Source: Capitulum mitella (lineage: Eukaryota > Arthropoda > Thecostraca > Pollicipedomorpha > Pollicipedidae). Taken from it: a stretch of 64,000 nt of DNA. Both the position numbers and the translations under genes were made by a program. The stretch is from NCBI GenBank assembly GCA_030062745.1, contig CP099853.1, forward strand, positions 4,377,634 through 4,441,633, in the 5' to 3' direction. The stretch's first letter is position 1. Every line of letters begins with the position of its first letter. The notes under the pieces are model-generated. The model searched no databases. It worked only from the letters and a program-made list of their open reading frames with translations, and was not told where the DNA came from. This document shows positions 22,741 through 33,664 of the stretch, piece after piece.

Positions 22741-24780
22741 GCAATAGTATCATGAATATCAACCTAAGCTAATGCAACCCAATTCATCAAAACAAATGCA
22801 AATGAACCAATCTGAAGCAAAGCAAAACAAAATGATAAGAGCAAGGTAGAAACAAAATTTGGAATTATGATGTCTGCAGACAATGTCCCATCATGAGTCA
22901 TTTTTTCAAGAATATTTTGGGTTTAGAGAAATGATTATTGCTCATGTTAACCATGCATTCTTTTATCTTGCTATCCACACACATGAAAAATATCTTGCTG
23001 CATCAAACAACACTAGGTCTATGATGATGACATGAGGATTTCCAGCAGATTTGATATCCAGCACAAACCAGTTTCACAGATTACCAAGTTCTTGTGGCAA
23101 ATTTAAAACATTTTTTTTGTGTTGATCAATGCAGTTTCAAAGCTGTAAACAGGTGAGCATTACAGGCATCCTAAGATTTCACTGCCTACTTATCTCAGCT
23201 GTACAGTCTGCAATGGGCTTTGCACAACAGGCCAATCAAAATGTATGACTATGGCCTGATTCTCCACTGTTCTGTCCTGCCAGCAGTTGCTGGCTAACAC
23301 TGGATGACAGCATTGCTTGTTCAGTAAGTTTGTGGGTTGTGTGGAAGTAAAAAACCTGTAAACTGTGTGCCATGTGGACTGTGGGGCATTGCTCTGCACT
23401 TTGTAACAACACAATTTTAAAACACAACAAATATTTGAAATACAAGTCACCTTCAAGGTCCCAGATCTACAAACATAGCTACCTCAGTTCAAAATCCATG
23501 AAGATGCGCAATTTAATGTTGCCGACAGCATTCATAAATGTTACATTCCCATTTTGCAAGAGGAGAAAATGATGGTACTCTTCTGAGGTAAAGACAAATC
23601 ACATACCAGGAATGAGAATGTACAGTCAATTTCAAAAGGACTCAAGTATAATCACCATGACAAGAGATCCTGAGGGCTGGGGAGTTGGAAGGGTCTCAAT
23701 CACCTGCTTTTCAGTGATATTGCCACAATGGATACCAAAAGGAATGGAAAGAAGCAGTCATAAATTCTATATTGCCCCAAAGAACTTTTTGAAAACCCCA
23801 ACCAAGCTGGTCTCCATCAAAAAGATATCTAGTTTTGGTACTGTGGGGGCAATACATTTTTGACCATGTGAACTGCATTTTTCCACTTTTGCTGTAAGTG
23901 AACATCATTTTTATCTTATATGGGGTCAGAACACTCAGAGATGCAATCACCTTTACCAAGATAATTCAAAACTGTTAGCTCTACTTTTTTATTTACTTTT
24001 TGCTTTGTTAATATAATCAAAAATTGTGTTCAGAACTGGGAAATAAAAACCAATTTTGTGATATGCTGAAAGAAATCTTTGCCTTATCAATCTCTTCAAG
24101 GTTCTATGCATCATAAATTAGATTATGACATGCCATTTCAGACCAGGAATTGCATCTTGAACCAATGTCCAGCCACTAGAGAAGCATCCTGTTCAGAGTT
24201 TTGGTGATATCATTGTTCAGGCTTTTACAGACTATTCACTTGACATCATTGGTCTATAGCAGAAACTATCCAAACTGAGATGGTGGTGAGAAAAGTTTGA
24301 ACCAGGAGGTGAGGGAAATCTGTACCACTTACAGAGGAGCAGCATAGTTCAAAAATGTTAACGTATATGACTACACCAGCCTATTCCATTCGTTACCAAC
24401 CTCAAATGATGATAACAAAATATGTGGAAAACAATAACTGCTAGTAAAAAAGAAAGATACTTCAAAATGGTAAATGAGGACTGACCAAACATACCACCAT
24501 CAAGTTACACTTAAAACAGAACTGAACTAAAACCTTAAGACACTGTTAACTGCAATCAATGAATTACAGATACTGAAATAGATGCATTTACTTAAGCCTG
24601 ACACAGCTTCCACTGGTTTTCCCACGAGATAAGTTCTCACATGTCTGGAAATTTAATTGCAACAGAAAAAACATGAATGATGAGTGGGGATTCAGAAATG
24701 TTCAATTACAAACAATTTTTCACTCTGTGGCCAACACCACATGAATTGAGGACTGCAATAACAATTTTACATAAGATTCC
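22741..24780. other. CpG-depleted AT-rich block
   Basis: I counted five CpG dinucleotides in about 2,040 bp (two near 23,510-23,524, two at 24,362-24,392 and one near 24,624). At this base composition about 70 would be expected. Both flanks are CpG-rich. In invertebrates with mosaic DNA methylation such loss marks DNA methylated in the germ line, usually transcribed gene bodies. An inserted element or foreign DNA of different history could also explain it. Confidence 0.7.
23199..23297 (+). CDS. Possible terminal coding exon
   Basis: A good acceptor (pyrimidine-rich, ending TTATCTCAG) precedes a frame of 32 codons ending in TAA at 23,295. The peptide contains WALHNRPIKMYDYG and then hydrophobic residues. 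An AATAAA at 24,042 could end a long 3' UTR inside the CpG-depleted block. No upstream exon in the matching phase was identified, and the family is unknown. Chance occurrence is quite possible. Confidence 0.2.
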   Translation: MYSLQWALHNRPIKMYDYGLILHCSVLPAVAG

Positions 24781-24786
24781 ACTGAA

Positions 24787-25072
24787 AAGCGCATCACATG
24801 GGTTCAAGAGCGTGGAAGAACGCATTACTGCCACCAAGGCTCCTACAATCGGTCTGTCTCTTCAAAAACACTGCCGATTCTCCCTGGCAAGTATCGGGTG
24901 CGCGAGCTATTTCCGCGCATTGGCTTACTTTTGACGATCCGTTCGTTCGTCGGCAGCCTCTGGTTGTTGGACGTCATCTCCACACACTCAATCGCTCGTA
25001 GGGACCACCATCAATTCGCAATGACGTCCAGCACACAAATCACTCCGTATCAAAAGAATATTCCACCCGAAG
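24787..25072 (+). promoter_or_regulatory. Promoter-like CpG-rich segment upstream of a first exon
   Basis: CpG frequency rises abruptly at 24,787 after 2 kb with almost none. The segment contains an inverted CCAAT core (CATTGG) near 24,916 and GACGTC near 24,970 and 25,023, and it ends at a start codon in good context (CGAAGATGG). A complete TGACGTCA lies just downstream at about 25,223-25,230, inside the proposed first intron. No clear TATA box was seen. Confidence 0.4.
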
Positions 25073-25435
25073 ATGGCGAGCACAGGTAAATAACGATCGG
25101 TTCTTCGCTTTGCAACTCTTGCGCAGGGTTTGACGCATCTAGGTGGCGCCAGCGAGGCTCTTTTCGCAACAGCTGGTGTGTGCTCTGGCTTCGGTCGCTT
25201 AGAGACGGGCAGTTGCGTGACATGACGTCACAAGAAGTAAGTACTTTTGTTTTCAGTTCCAGCCACCATACTGGTCAAGAATCATGCTTGGGAAAGAAAT
25301 CGGTGGCTTCATGAACAGATTACAGCTAAAAAATTTCACTTTCCCGAGGAAGTTTTTTTAAAGCAAGTTCTTTTTCCAGGTCAGGATAAACCTGGGAGAA
25401 TATCTCAGGAAGCCATGTTTATGCCACCAAGTCAT
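25073..25435 (+). CDS. 5' part of an unknown gene, two exons
   Basis: Exon 1 (25,073-25,085) is ATGGCGAGCACAG followed by the donor GTAAAT. Exon 2 (25,257-25,435) follows an acceptor TTTGTTTTCAG and ends at CAT before the donor GTAAGA. Joined, they give 64 codons in a single frame with no stop, ending in phase 0. Notable parts are an N-terminal MASTVPATILVKNHAWERNR, a Trp/His-rich stretch and the tail EAMFMPPSH. Without the second splice the frame would stop at 25,469. I do not recognise the family. The short, Trp-containing, charged start is compatible with a small cytoplasmic or axonemal protein, but that is a guess. Later exons were not located. Confidence 0.5.
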
Positions 25436-25884
25436 GTAAGACAGGCCGTTTCGGGGATATGGGGGCGGTGAGACACAGCCTTCTGGTGAGAGCCGTGGGA
25501 CAAACCTGGGAGTCCAGATGAGTCATGTTGTGTAGGAATGACTGGGCGTATGAACAAGGAGCGCCGGAGGCGCCATGGCTCTCATACTTTATGGATTTTT
25601 GTCATTAGCCCTGGGAAAAACGTCTACAGCTCCATTTTTTATTTCATTTATTTTTAAGATGCCTCTATACTTCCGATTATGTGGGCCAGAGGACTGGGTG
25701 ATTTTCTCATTCCAAAATTAATTTTGATATCAAGTGGGTGGTTAATAATTATTAGGAAGTCGACATAAACGTTTCAGCATGTTTCATACCATGCATTTCA
25801 AAATACTAGTACCCATTTTGCCATCTAAAACATCCTAAATTGGTTCGTCTCCTCCCCAAATGGTCGTCTAAAGGGTTGGAATAG

Positions 25885-26010
25885 CCAATATTTTTGATAC
25901 TGCAAATGCAGCACCGATAATCCAGAAACTGGCCATTAAGCCTACATTCGTTGTGACACTGTATCGACAGAGCAGACCTAAAATCGCCCGAAAACACCAT
26001 TAACACGGAC
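25885..26010 (-). pseudogene. Membrane-protein-like segment, copy A
   Basis: On the minus strand this stretch is about 70% similar to 56,290-56,420 and more weakly to 39,940-40,070. One frame reads GLMASFWIIGAAFAVSKIL, a typical transmembrane helix, but the upstream part of that frame has stops while a different frame is open there. That suggests a decayed exon. The pattern recalls a helix of a polytopic transporter such as the major facilitator type, without a diagnostic motif. Confidence 0.3.
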
Positions 26011-26339
26011 GTCTTTTCGCCAGACAGTGCACCAGTCCTCGCCACTCCAGGCCGGCGCCAGGCGGCTAGTCACCAGCTTCTTCCTCGGCCTCCGCTGCAA
26101 GGTGTCGATGGTTTTCGTTTTCATTTGATCCGAGTGGTGATAGGGTGATGTTAGGCGTCGTGCGCCGGGCTAAACACAGCTTGTTGCATAGGCTCCGACC
26201 CCTACACCCGATTGCGCAACTCCAAGTAACGGCTGATTTCGTGCTGAGTTTGACGTGCCTCCAGGCGCCAAGGGTGCAACACGACCGTGTGGCAGTCAGC
26301 CTGACTCTTCGCTGGCCAGTTGCCAGCTGACTCGCGGGC

Positions 26340-26420
26340 CAAATTTCGAGCATCGGGGCGACTCGAAGTTGCCTCGCCAGGACGGGGAGGCCAGCGGTCT
26401 ATCAACTGAGTTACGGATCA
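26340..26420 (-). repeat. tRNA-like SINE head, minus strand
   Basis: Read on the minus strand there is an A-box-like TAACTCAGTTGATAG (26,413-26,399) and a B-box-like CTTCGAGTCGCC (26,369-26,358) at about tRNA spacing. The acceptor-stem pairing and exact boxes of a real tRNA are missing. The element body probably continues downwards to about 26,050. Confidence 0.5.
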
Positions 26421-26590
26421 CGGTAGCTCAGTTGGTGAAGCTGTCATGAACAACGACGTCCACTGAGAAACACAGCGTTCTTGGACAAAGCACTGACGGA
26501 AAACGAATGATTGCTACGTTGGGATGAGAAACGACGTCACGTTGACAAATACAACGTTACTAGACAATGCGCTGATGGAAAACGTGGCCG
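26421..26590 (+). repeat. tRNA-like head plus a 78-bp imperfect duplication
   Basis: A perfect A box TAGCTCAGTTGG lies at 26,424-26,435, pointing away from the minus-strand tRNA-like head next to it. No B box follows at normal distance. From 26,449 a segment of about 57 bp (ACGACGTC... to GGAAAACG) recurs 78 bp later, from about 26,527 to 26,585, with many substitutions. Confidence 0.45.
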
Positions 26591-26989
26591 AGGGCCTTTG
26601 GCGCCTGGCCAGGTTCTTGAATGCATGGTTATGCCACCCACTCAGCTCACGGCTGCCTTGCCCTGCTGGACATGCCGAACGACAGGTCGTAGTTGGCCGT
26701 TCAGACCCAGACGTTCCGGGGTGCAGTCACCCTCTCGCTCAGGCCATCAGATCTACACACAGGATTTAATGACATCACTTGCAAGTAGGCTCACCGCTCC
26801 GTCGATTTAATCTTCATCCATGAGACCCTCATAACAGGTGTTCAACTTTGTCTGGGAGTTAGGTCCAGAACCGGTCTGGCTGCTTCGGTTGGCATGCGTC
26901 TAAACGGTTCCCAAGCATTCGACAGCACTGTCGTTCTGGATCAAAATGTAAACGGCATGCCGGAGCGGGATTCGCCCCAAGTGAATAGA

Positions 26990-27230
26990 TTTGCTGTCTG
27001 ATTTGCTGAGTTGAAAAGCGGTTCTGACTCAAATTCAAAGCGGTTTTTAAAGAAGTGAATCGATTTAATTCTGATTCAACTAGGATTGAATGGCGACAAG
27101 TTTGACATGCAATTCGAATTCTGATTCACTTAGTTTTCAAGTGAGTCGATTCAGATTCCGATTCAGTGCAAATGCGAGGATAAACGAGCGAACTGAATCA
27201 ATTCAGAATCGATTCGAATTGATAAGGAGT
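26990..27230. repeat. GAATCGATTC-rich transposon-end-like sequence
   Basis: Dense variants of the palindrome GAATCGATTC and its halves GATTCAGATTC / GAATCAATTC on both strands. Short motifs clustered like this are typical of subterminal regions of hAT-type and similar DNA transposons. A partner end was not found. A similar cluster lies at 46,590-46,720. Confidence 0.4.
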
Positions 27231-29270
27231 CAAGCACAAGCCTGGCCAATGGCAAAGACAGTTTTGCGGATGGTTTAAGCACATGATAAAACCAACTTAA
27301 TCAGGTGAGTCAAGTTTCGAACGAGGCCCTGTTCACAACTGCCATGTCATGCCAAGGTGGTACACGCAAACGCTAGAGTATCTCACCTCACAACGGTAAA
27401 AAAGTTGGAACCCATCAAAACAATATGGCAAGTTTTGTCGGATATCCCTACATATGAACATTGATTGATATTGTTTGGACGCCTGAGGCTATTTAGATAG
27501 ACGGACTACGTGGTAATACATGAGCATAACAGACACTCAGTTTGGCCACACATATCAAAGAAACGATGACTGGCTGGCAGGCACCGATGTTGTATGTCAG
27601 AGGCTGTTGTCAGTGGTTATGGACGACATGATATGAATATTTGCCAATAAACGTATAGACCCCATTTTTTTTTCGTCGTGTCATACCATAGGCGTGGTTA
27701 GGTGTAGGTCATTGAGAGCGGGGAGGTAAGCCGCGTCAATTCTGCGTAAACAAACAGCGAGATTCAACTGACGACACACCCAGGCAGCTTCGACCATGGC
27801 CCTCATTAAAGCATAACAGCTTTGTAGCCACTCCGCATCGCATTGTGCAGCTTTTAGGACCACATAGCCCAGCTTTTCACGAGCCCTGAATTTTAATCCA
27901 CACAACGTTTGCTTTCGCGGATTTTGAAGCCATAATTGTTTTGGGGTAATGCCGCGCCTTGACATTTCCCTTTCCTAGATATCTGTTAACTACTCAGTAA
28001 CGGAAACGAACAACATTACTACGAAATCGTTATTTCGTCTTGGTTCCTTAAACCTTCTTCGAGACATAGAAAGCGAAGACAGTTCAAAGCGCTCTGAAGG
28101 GATTCAGTAGAAACATCAAATATAACCCAAAGTCCAGTAGGATCCAATGGAAAACGCAAATCGCCGACATGACGCCATTCGGCATGATCTGCAGAGCCAT
28201 TGTATAACTCGAACGGATTAAACTAGAAACTGTGATGCAGCGAAACATCAATCTACCCTCTCGTTCTTGTTTCGTTCTGTCAGACTACCCGCTTGTTCTT
28301 ATTTCGTTTCATCTAGATACCCACTTGGTTCAGTGTACTGCAGCCCCTGCAATAGGTATACAGTACTTCAAGGGTGCAGACTGTAAGTACCAACGCACTG
28401 TTTAAAGTACCTGACTGTTCCGTTGATGTGGAAAAATCTGGCGCGGCGGAACACGTTTTGTAGTTTTTGAGTAAGCCTCCTGCGAACCGAATTACGTGGT
28501 GTGACATGTTTGGAACCCTCAAGCTCGGGCTTAGTGTAGTCTTTGCAACGCTACCAACAATGATATAATTTAGCACTAGGTCTGTGGTAATGTGAGGAAA
28601 GAACGAACATGAAACTCCCCGAACAACTCGGCTGCCTTCACCCACGGGTACTTGGTACTTCGTAATGCACCTCTTGACCAGCGCTATACTTGTTTCCAAA
28701 GCCAAGGCCTACCATTAAACCGGGAATCGATGCTCTCATTCCGGGGCATAGGGGAACAGCTGTTGGTTGTTCTGAAACAAGCTACATAGTAGTATCCATT
28801 CTTTTTTCTGTATTCTTATATAGACATTAACAATTTTAGTCCTAAGTGTATGAAACTGGCATTTAAAACTCGCGAAAATATACTTTTTACAGACGCTTGT
28901 GAGTGTAACTTACTTACATACCTTATTATTTCAAAACTAAAATCTGGGAATACATGGTCAGCTGAGGAACGCCGCTCCAGAACGCAAAAGAAATCTGCCA
29001 AAAGAGATTTCCTCGAAACATGATCACGGAACTATTCCTTATCACGGGAAGCAAGGATGCCCTGGAAGATGACGTCCTCGGGGGCAGCAGGGCGGAACGT
29101 GTTCCGGCAAGGGGGATGGCGCACCAGCTACCTTTTGAGCCATTTCATTCAAAGCAATGCCCTTTGCTTTACTGAATTTCGCTGGTTAAGGGTGGGGGCA
29201 CGGTGCCCCATGCCCCCGTTCTGCCACCTATGCTCGGGGGACCGAAAATTAGCACCGTCGGGGTTATACC
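27231..29270. other. Unassigned sequence
   Basis: Unique-looking DNA. A minus-strand frame at 27,681-27,965 (94 codons) lies beside CATAGGCGTGG, a motif that also occurs at about 41,029. It may be part of a mobile element. G/C-rich palindromic sequence (GGGGGCACGGTGCCCC) lies at about 29,195-29,210. Confidence 0.3.
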
Positions 29271-29308
29271 CTTTGGATGCTAAGGGTATATACCCTTAAC
29301 ATCCAAAG
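29271..29308. other. 38-nt near-perfect palindrome
   Basis: CTTTGGATG (29,271-29,279) pairs with 29,300-29,308, and the inner TAAGGGTATATACCCTTA (29,281-29,298) is a perfect palindrome. A single C/A mismatch separates the two parts. It is the size of a cruciform-forming site or of a tiny palindromic element. Confidence 0.8.
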
Positions 29309-30029
29309 CGCCGCTTTTGTGACCTCGAAATCAGACCAGTAACAAAATGGTCCTGAACTCTCTTCTTTACATTGTCTCCAATGAAGTGAAGATAATGCCA
29401 CACTGTCAAAAATGGCCGGTAGATGACAGGACCTTCCGAGACTGGTAGTATAGGTGGCGCTAGCAATCGACATGTCTCTTCGGGAAGCGAATGCGGTTGA
29501 AATAACTGTTTCGAATGAATCTCATTAAAGCAAAACCTGGATTTGACCTCATCAGAATAAATGAATAAAACTTTACGGGATGTACTCCGTTCAAAAGTGT
29601 CATATCACCATAAATGAAAGCTATATCAACTATCAAGCAAGGGCGGAACTTTGCAAAAATGACGGGGGGGGGGGCAAGTGCTAATTTCGACTGATTCTGA
29701 TGTTTCTGATGGCATTCTTTTCGTACACCACCATAGACCTAAAGCTGAAAAGACAAGATTATTGGGAAACCCCCCCAAAAAAATTCCACCCATGCTATCA
29801 AGACTTACCAGACGGCCGCATGGCTATTCCGTATGGAGCTGGGAACCTATGGAAACGTGGGTGTATTATAATGACTGTCAATAAACATCTATAAGGTGCA
29901 TGGTCAGGTGAATGACTAGCAAGACCCTCTGTTTTTTTTTTTTTAATTTGGGAGCATGTTTTTTAAATACTGTTTGGCAGTCATTTTGCCGTCTTGCGTT
30001 TAACAAAATACAGATAATGAAATACAGAA

Positions 30030-30033
<4 letters not shown>

Positions 30034-30071
<38 letters not shown>

Positions 30072-30088
30072 GACACACACACACACAC
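30034..30088. repeat. TC microsatellite joined to a CA microsatellite
   Basis: About 17 TC units (30,034-30,068), a short CACAGA link, then eight AC units. Ordinary compound microsatellite. Confidence 0.95.
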
Positions 30089-31739
30089 TTCCTTTCTCCT
30101 TCTTTCCATATCCCGCTGCCATGACGGTTAATAAGATATACGTGACAAACAGAGAGAATAATTAACATTTAGACACACGAACATTTTCGCAGATATCCTT
30201 CTTGATAGTGCATCGATATCGTTCTCTGATTACGTCCTTCAGCATCCAGCTCCATTATTTCGACCCGAAGTATGAAGAGACCTCCTGGAGGATATGCTCA
30301 CCACCCATGAACGGAGAAGGCCTCCTCGGTCCCCCGACGGCAACCTTTCTAATCATGCTGATGGCGTTACGATGGGACCACCACTTGGCTGGTTGTTTAT
30401 TTAGCGCTTCGTAAAAGGCGTAGAAAGAAAAACCCAAGTGAAATGGAAACAGAGCTCTCTTCTTATCGCCGCTACCTCATTCCCATCACTGTAAATATCA
30501 GGGATGAATACATATTTAAATCTTGAAAGGAAAACCAAACAGATGCCAAACGTATTTTCCATCACAGAAGAAATATCATTCACGGTAAGCTGCCAGTGGT
30601 GGGCAGGGGCATCGACGCACAGCGGTGTCGATTTGCATTCTTTTGTGAGCGCACTGACCCCCATGTTGATTTTTCTCCCTTGCTGGCGAAGCCGTCCAGT
30701 CATTGTGCAGTCAGCAGTTACAGTTCTGCAGCCTATATCTACACACGCTCTAGGTGTCAGAAAAGGTGCGCGTACGCCGCCAGTTGTCTGTGAGCTTTGG
30801 GTCTAGTTCATTTCGACTCTGTGGATCTTTGCACTCTGGGTGGAGTGCAATTTCCTTCCGGCCGACCAGCGAGCACGTTTGTTGAATTCTGCGGGCAAGC
30901 AAACAATTTGACTCCGACCACAGCTCTGGACCCCTTCCGGCCCAACCCTGCACCGTCGAACATGTCTCACGGTGTAGGCTTTGGAGAGAAAACAAACTTT
31001 CATCGACGCCGGCGGTTCCCGGGACAGAGCACCCTTGGCCGGGGACGCTCACACGTGGACGCTTCTACTTCCGCCGGTTTCGTTCATACTCACAGCCATA
31101 GGTGGGCATCGTTACTAAAAAATGTAACTTCGTTACTCGTTACTCCGTTACTAAAAAAATCCAGTCCGTTACTCGTTACTCCGTTACTCTGCCTTAAAAA
31201 GCAACGGAAGTTACCGTTACTCCGTTATTCCGTTACTTTTTTAAATGCAGCGAAAACCAAGCGAACGCGGGTTTTAAGTCTTTTATGCTGCTTTGTGGTT
31301 GTAAAACGCATTCCATATACAAAGGGAAGAAACAAAAAGCGCTTACCCAAAACACTCCGCTAGCTGCCCACTGCCCTCACCAGCCGTTGTAGAGTCGGCG
31401 ACGCCGGGACAACAGCCGCGGCGGGAATTCTACCACTGTGTTAGCCACAATGTTCAAACCAACGAATTCCTGTTCATTGCCCGCGGCGCCAACGGAGCGG
31501 GAACAACCGGCGCTGGAGCGGACGCATGCAAAATGCGACAAACAGCGGACATCTATCGACTGGGTTTGATCAACAATGCCTCTCGAAGTATCCGCCCTGA
31601 ACATAATGGTTTCCGTTCAGAGCTCGTTTCGGTCTCGCGAACTTCTTGTTTTGTTTTGAAATTATGTGTGTGTATTAGTTTGTGTACGAGCGCGTGCGTG
31701 GAGGTAAGAATCCTGATACCCCTGACGTTTTTTTAATAC

Positions 31740-32275
31740 CAAACGACGAAGGACTCATAAAAACATGACTGATATGGATTTTATTATTGTGAAATAAAAG
31801 ACTAAAAAAAGGTGCTTTAGTACCTCTTCAGCACCTTTGAAAAGACAAATTAGCTATAAAAACATGGTCATAAGTAAGATGCAACGGAGGATGTTAGCCG
31901 TTCACAAGTGGAACATTTTGGAACGATGACGTGACCTGACCTGACCCCTGTGAAAGGCCAAAATTGATATCAATGAACTCGCTATTGTCTTACGGTTTAG
32001 TATATGTCGCTTAAGTTCGGCTTTTCAGGGACAAGGTATTGTGTCTATTTACCTAATTCCAAGGACGTGTTTTGACCTTTCATGGCGTCTGGTGGCCTCA
32101 AAATTGACCTGAGGTCAAAACTCTTGAATGTTTTCGTCTCGGCTTGACAAAACCTTTCCGCCGGTGTTTTCCTTTTTTCCGTACGATATATGGGAGCCGA
32201 GATCCTGGGAGGTGCGGAAATCCGCGCTCCCCCTCCGGCCGGGCAAAGGGCATTCTGAGCCCGGCCGGAGACGGG
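31740..32275 (+). mobile_element. piggyBac-like right-end fragment nested in the hAT element
   Basis: The right end at about 32,180-32,275 (CGAGATCC, a G/C-rich spacer, GCCGG, then GGGTTAA) aligns with the right end of the complete element at 35,023-36,233. It ends at a TTAA at 32,276-32,279. Upstream sequence shares the GACCTGAGGTCAAA-type motif found in the family interior. The left limit given is approximate, and no left end belonging to it was seen. Confidence 0.5.
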
Positions 32276-32294
32276 TTAAAAACACTTCATTTAA

Positions 32295-32490
32295 CCCTAT
32301 TCCCTGTGGGGGGGGGGGGGCAGATTCTGTTACCCGTGTCTTTTTGCTTGCCGCTCCCACACTGTTTGCCGCAGCGCCACAAGATTTTCTGGCATTTCAT
32401 GGAATTGATACACAAGTGTTTTTTCAACATTTAAAAAAAAAATCGGTCCCTCAGAGGCGGTTCCAAGCCCCCGTTTTCGGCGGTAATGTG
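32295..32490 (+). mobile_element. piggyBac-like left-end fragment
   Basis: Begins TTAA (32,291-32,294) then CCCTATTCCC and a G-run. It follows the left end of 35,023-36,233, with shared landmarks TTTTTGCTTGCC, GCAGC, and CTCAGAGGCGG against CTCAGGGGCGG. The similarity fades after about 32,490 and no matching right end was seen inside the hAT element. Confidence 0.6.
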
Positions 32491-33106
32491 CTGTGCGTGA
32501 AGCTGCAAAGTTGTGCGGTTCACTATTGTGACATTCTGAGTAGAAATAAAGATCACTGACTCATTTATATAGTCATACACATCCTAAACAATGCGTATGC
32601 ACACACATTTTCAGGCGAACGCACACCCAGGTACTGAAAAAATGGGGGAGCACACTATTGTGCTTATCGTGCCCTCCCAATTTTGTTTACCTGGATCCAC
32701 CTCTGCACTACATATAAACTTAAACTGGCTTGCTAGTTGTACATCTGATGTTTATATCACCCAAAACAAACAAAAACAAAGGAAATTTTTTATTTCAGAA
32801 ATCACCCTTCTTGCCCTCCCTGGAACTGCCTATGGTTTTCTATTTTAAATTTCAGCTTTCGGTATACAAAAGACCTGGACATTCCAAGCTGAACCGTTTT
32901 ATTCCAATGAAAATTGGTTGGTAAACACGGCCGCAGTGACCTTTCAAAAATCCCCAAATTCTGGAGTTTGTTTGCCCCCACGCCCTATTTTCGCAGTTTT
33001 TGAACTTTTGGAGTCCGGAATTGGAGATCTCGTTGAAACATATTAAATGGCATTCATCCCATCAACATTGGACGAAGGCATCTCGAGATCTCTGGAAGGG
33101 CGGGGA

Positions 33107-33664
33107 GGGGAGGGGGCAGAATTGGTAATCTTCACCTTTCGGCCAATGCATATTTTTCGAAGGTGCAAAAGTGGCAACGGATCATATCATGTTTGAGTTT
33201 GGGTCCTCACTTCTGCGTCTACAAAAAATAATGTGTCAGCCGAAAGGTGTTTCGGCCAGTTGATATTTTTTTCGGGAACGCAGGAGTGGAAACTCGAATC
33301 GCATGGACAATGTAGCCTGTCCTCCAAGTTAAAAATGATTTAACCTAACCTCGCCTAAAACCTACTGTATGGTTGCAGGGATTGCCCTAGATGGGCATGT
33401 AAAACTAATTTTTTGTTAGGTTCAATTTGCCTGTTTTTTGGTTTGGTTAGCTCGTATCGGCTGAAGGCAAACATGTGTCAACTGAATCAAAATTCAAGAG
33501 TTACCTAACCAAGTCAGTTTACACATCCAGTAGGGGCCAGTGCTTAGAAAAATACCTGAATGGGCTAAATTGTTCACACAACTTGTGTTGCCACTTCCGC
33601 GTCTCCAAAAATTACGCGTAAGCGTCGGCCGAAAGGTAGATTACCGCAGATCTGCCCCCCCCCC
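33107..33664. mobile_element. Foldback element with ~45-bp inverted ends
   Basis: The left arm (G-run, CAGA, GGTAATCT, CCTTTCGGCC) at 33,107-33,150 is matched in inverted orientation by the right arm at 33,621-33,664, with a few gaps. A second, partial copy of the left arm sequence (TTTCGGCCAGTTGATATTTTT) lies at about 33,250-33,285. No coding frame. It sits inside the hAT element, so it inserted later or was carried along. Confidence 0.65.

Noticed and set aside
10870-26441. Functional tRNA genes
   Set aside because: A boxes at 11,009 and 26,424 are exact, but B boxes are degraded or absent and no acceptor stem pairs. They are SINE-like remnants.
27681-27965. 94-codon minus-strand frame that reads like protein
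   Set aside because: No splice support and no family recognised. It ends next to CATAGGCGTGG, a motif repeated elsewhere, so it is more likely part of a mobile element or chance.
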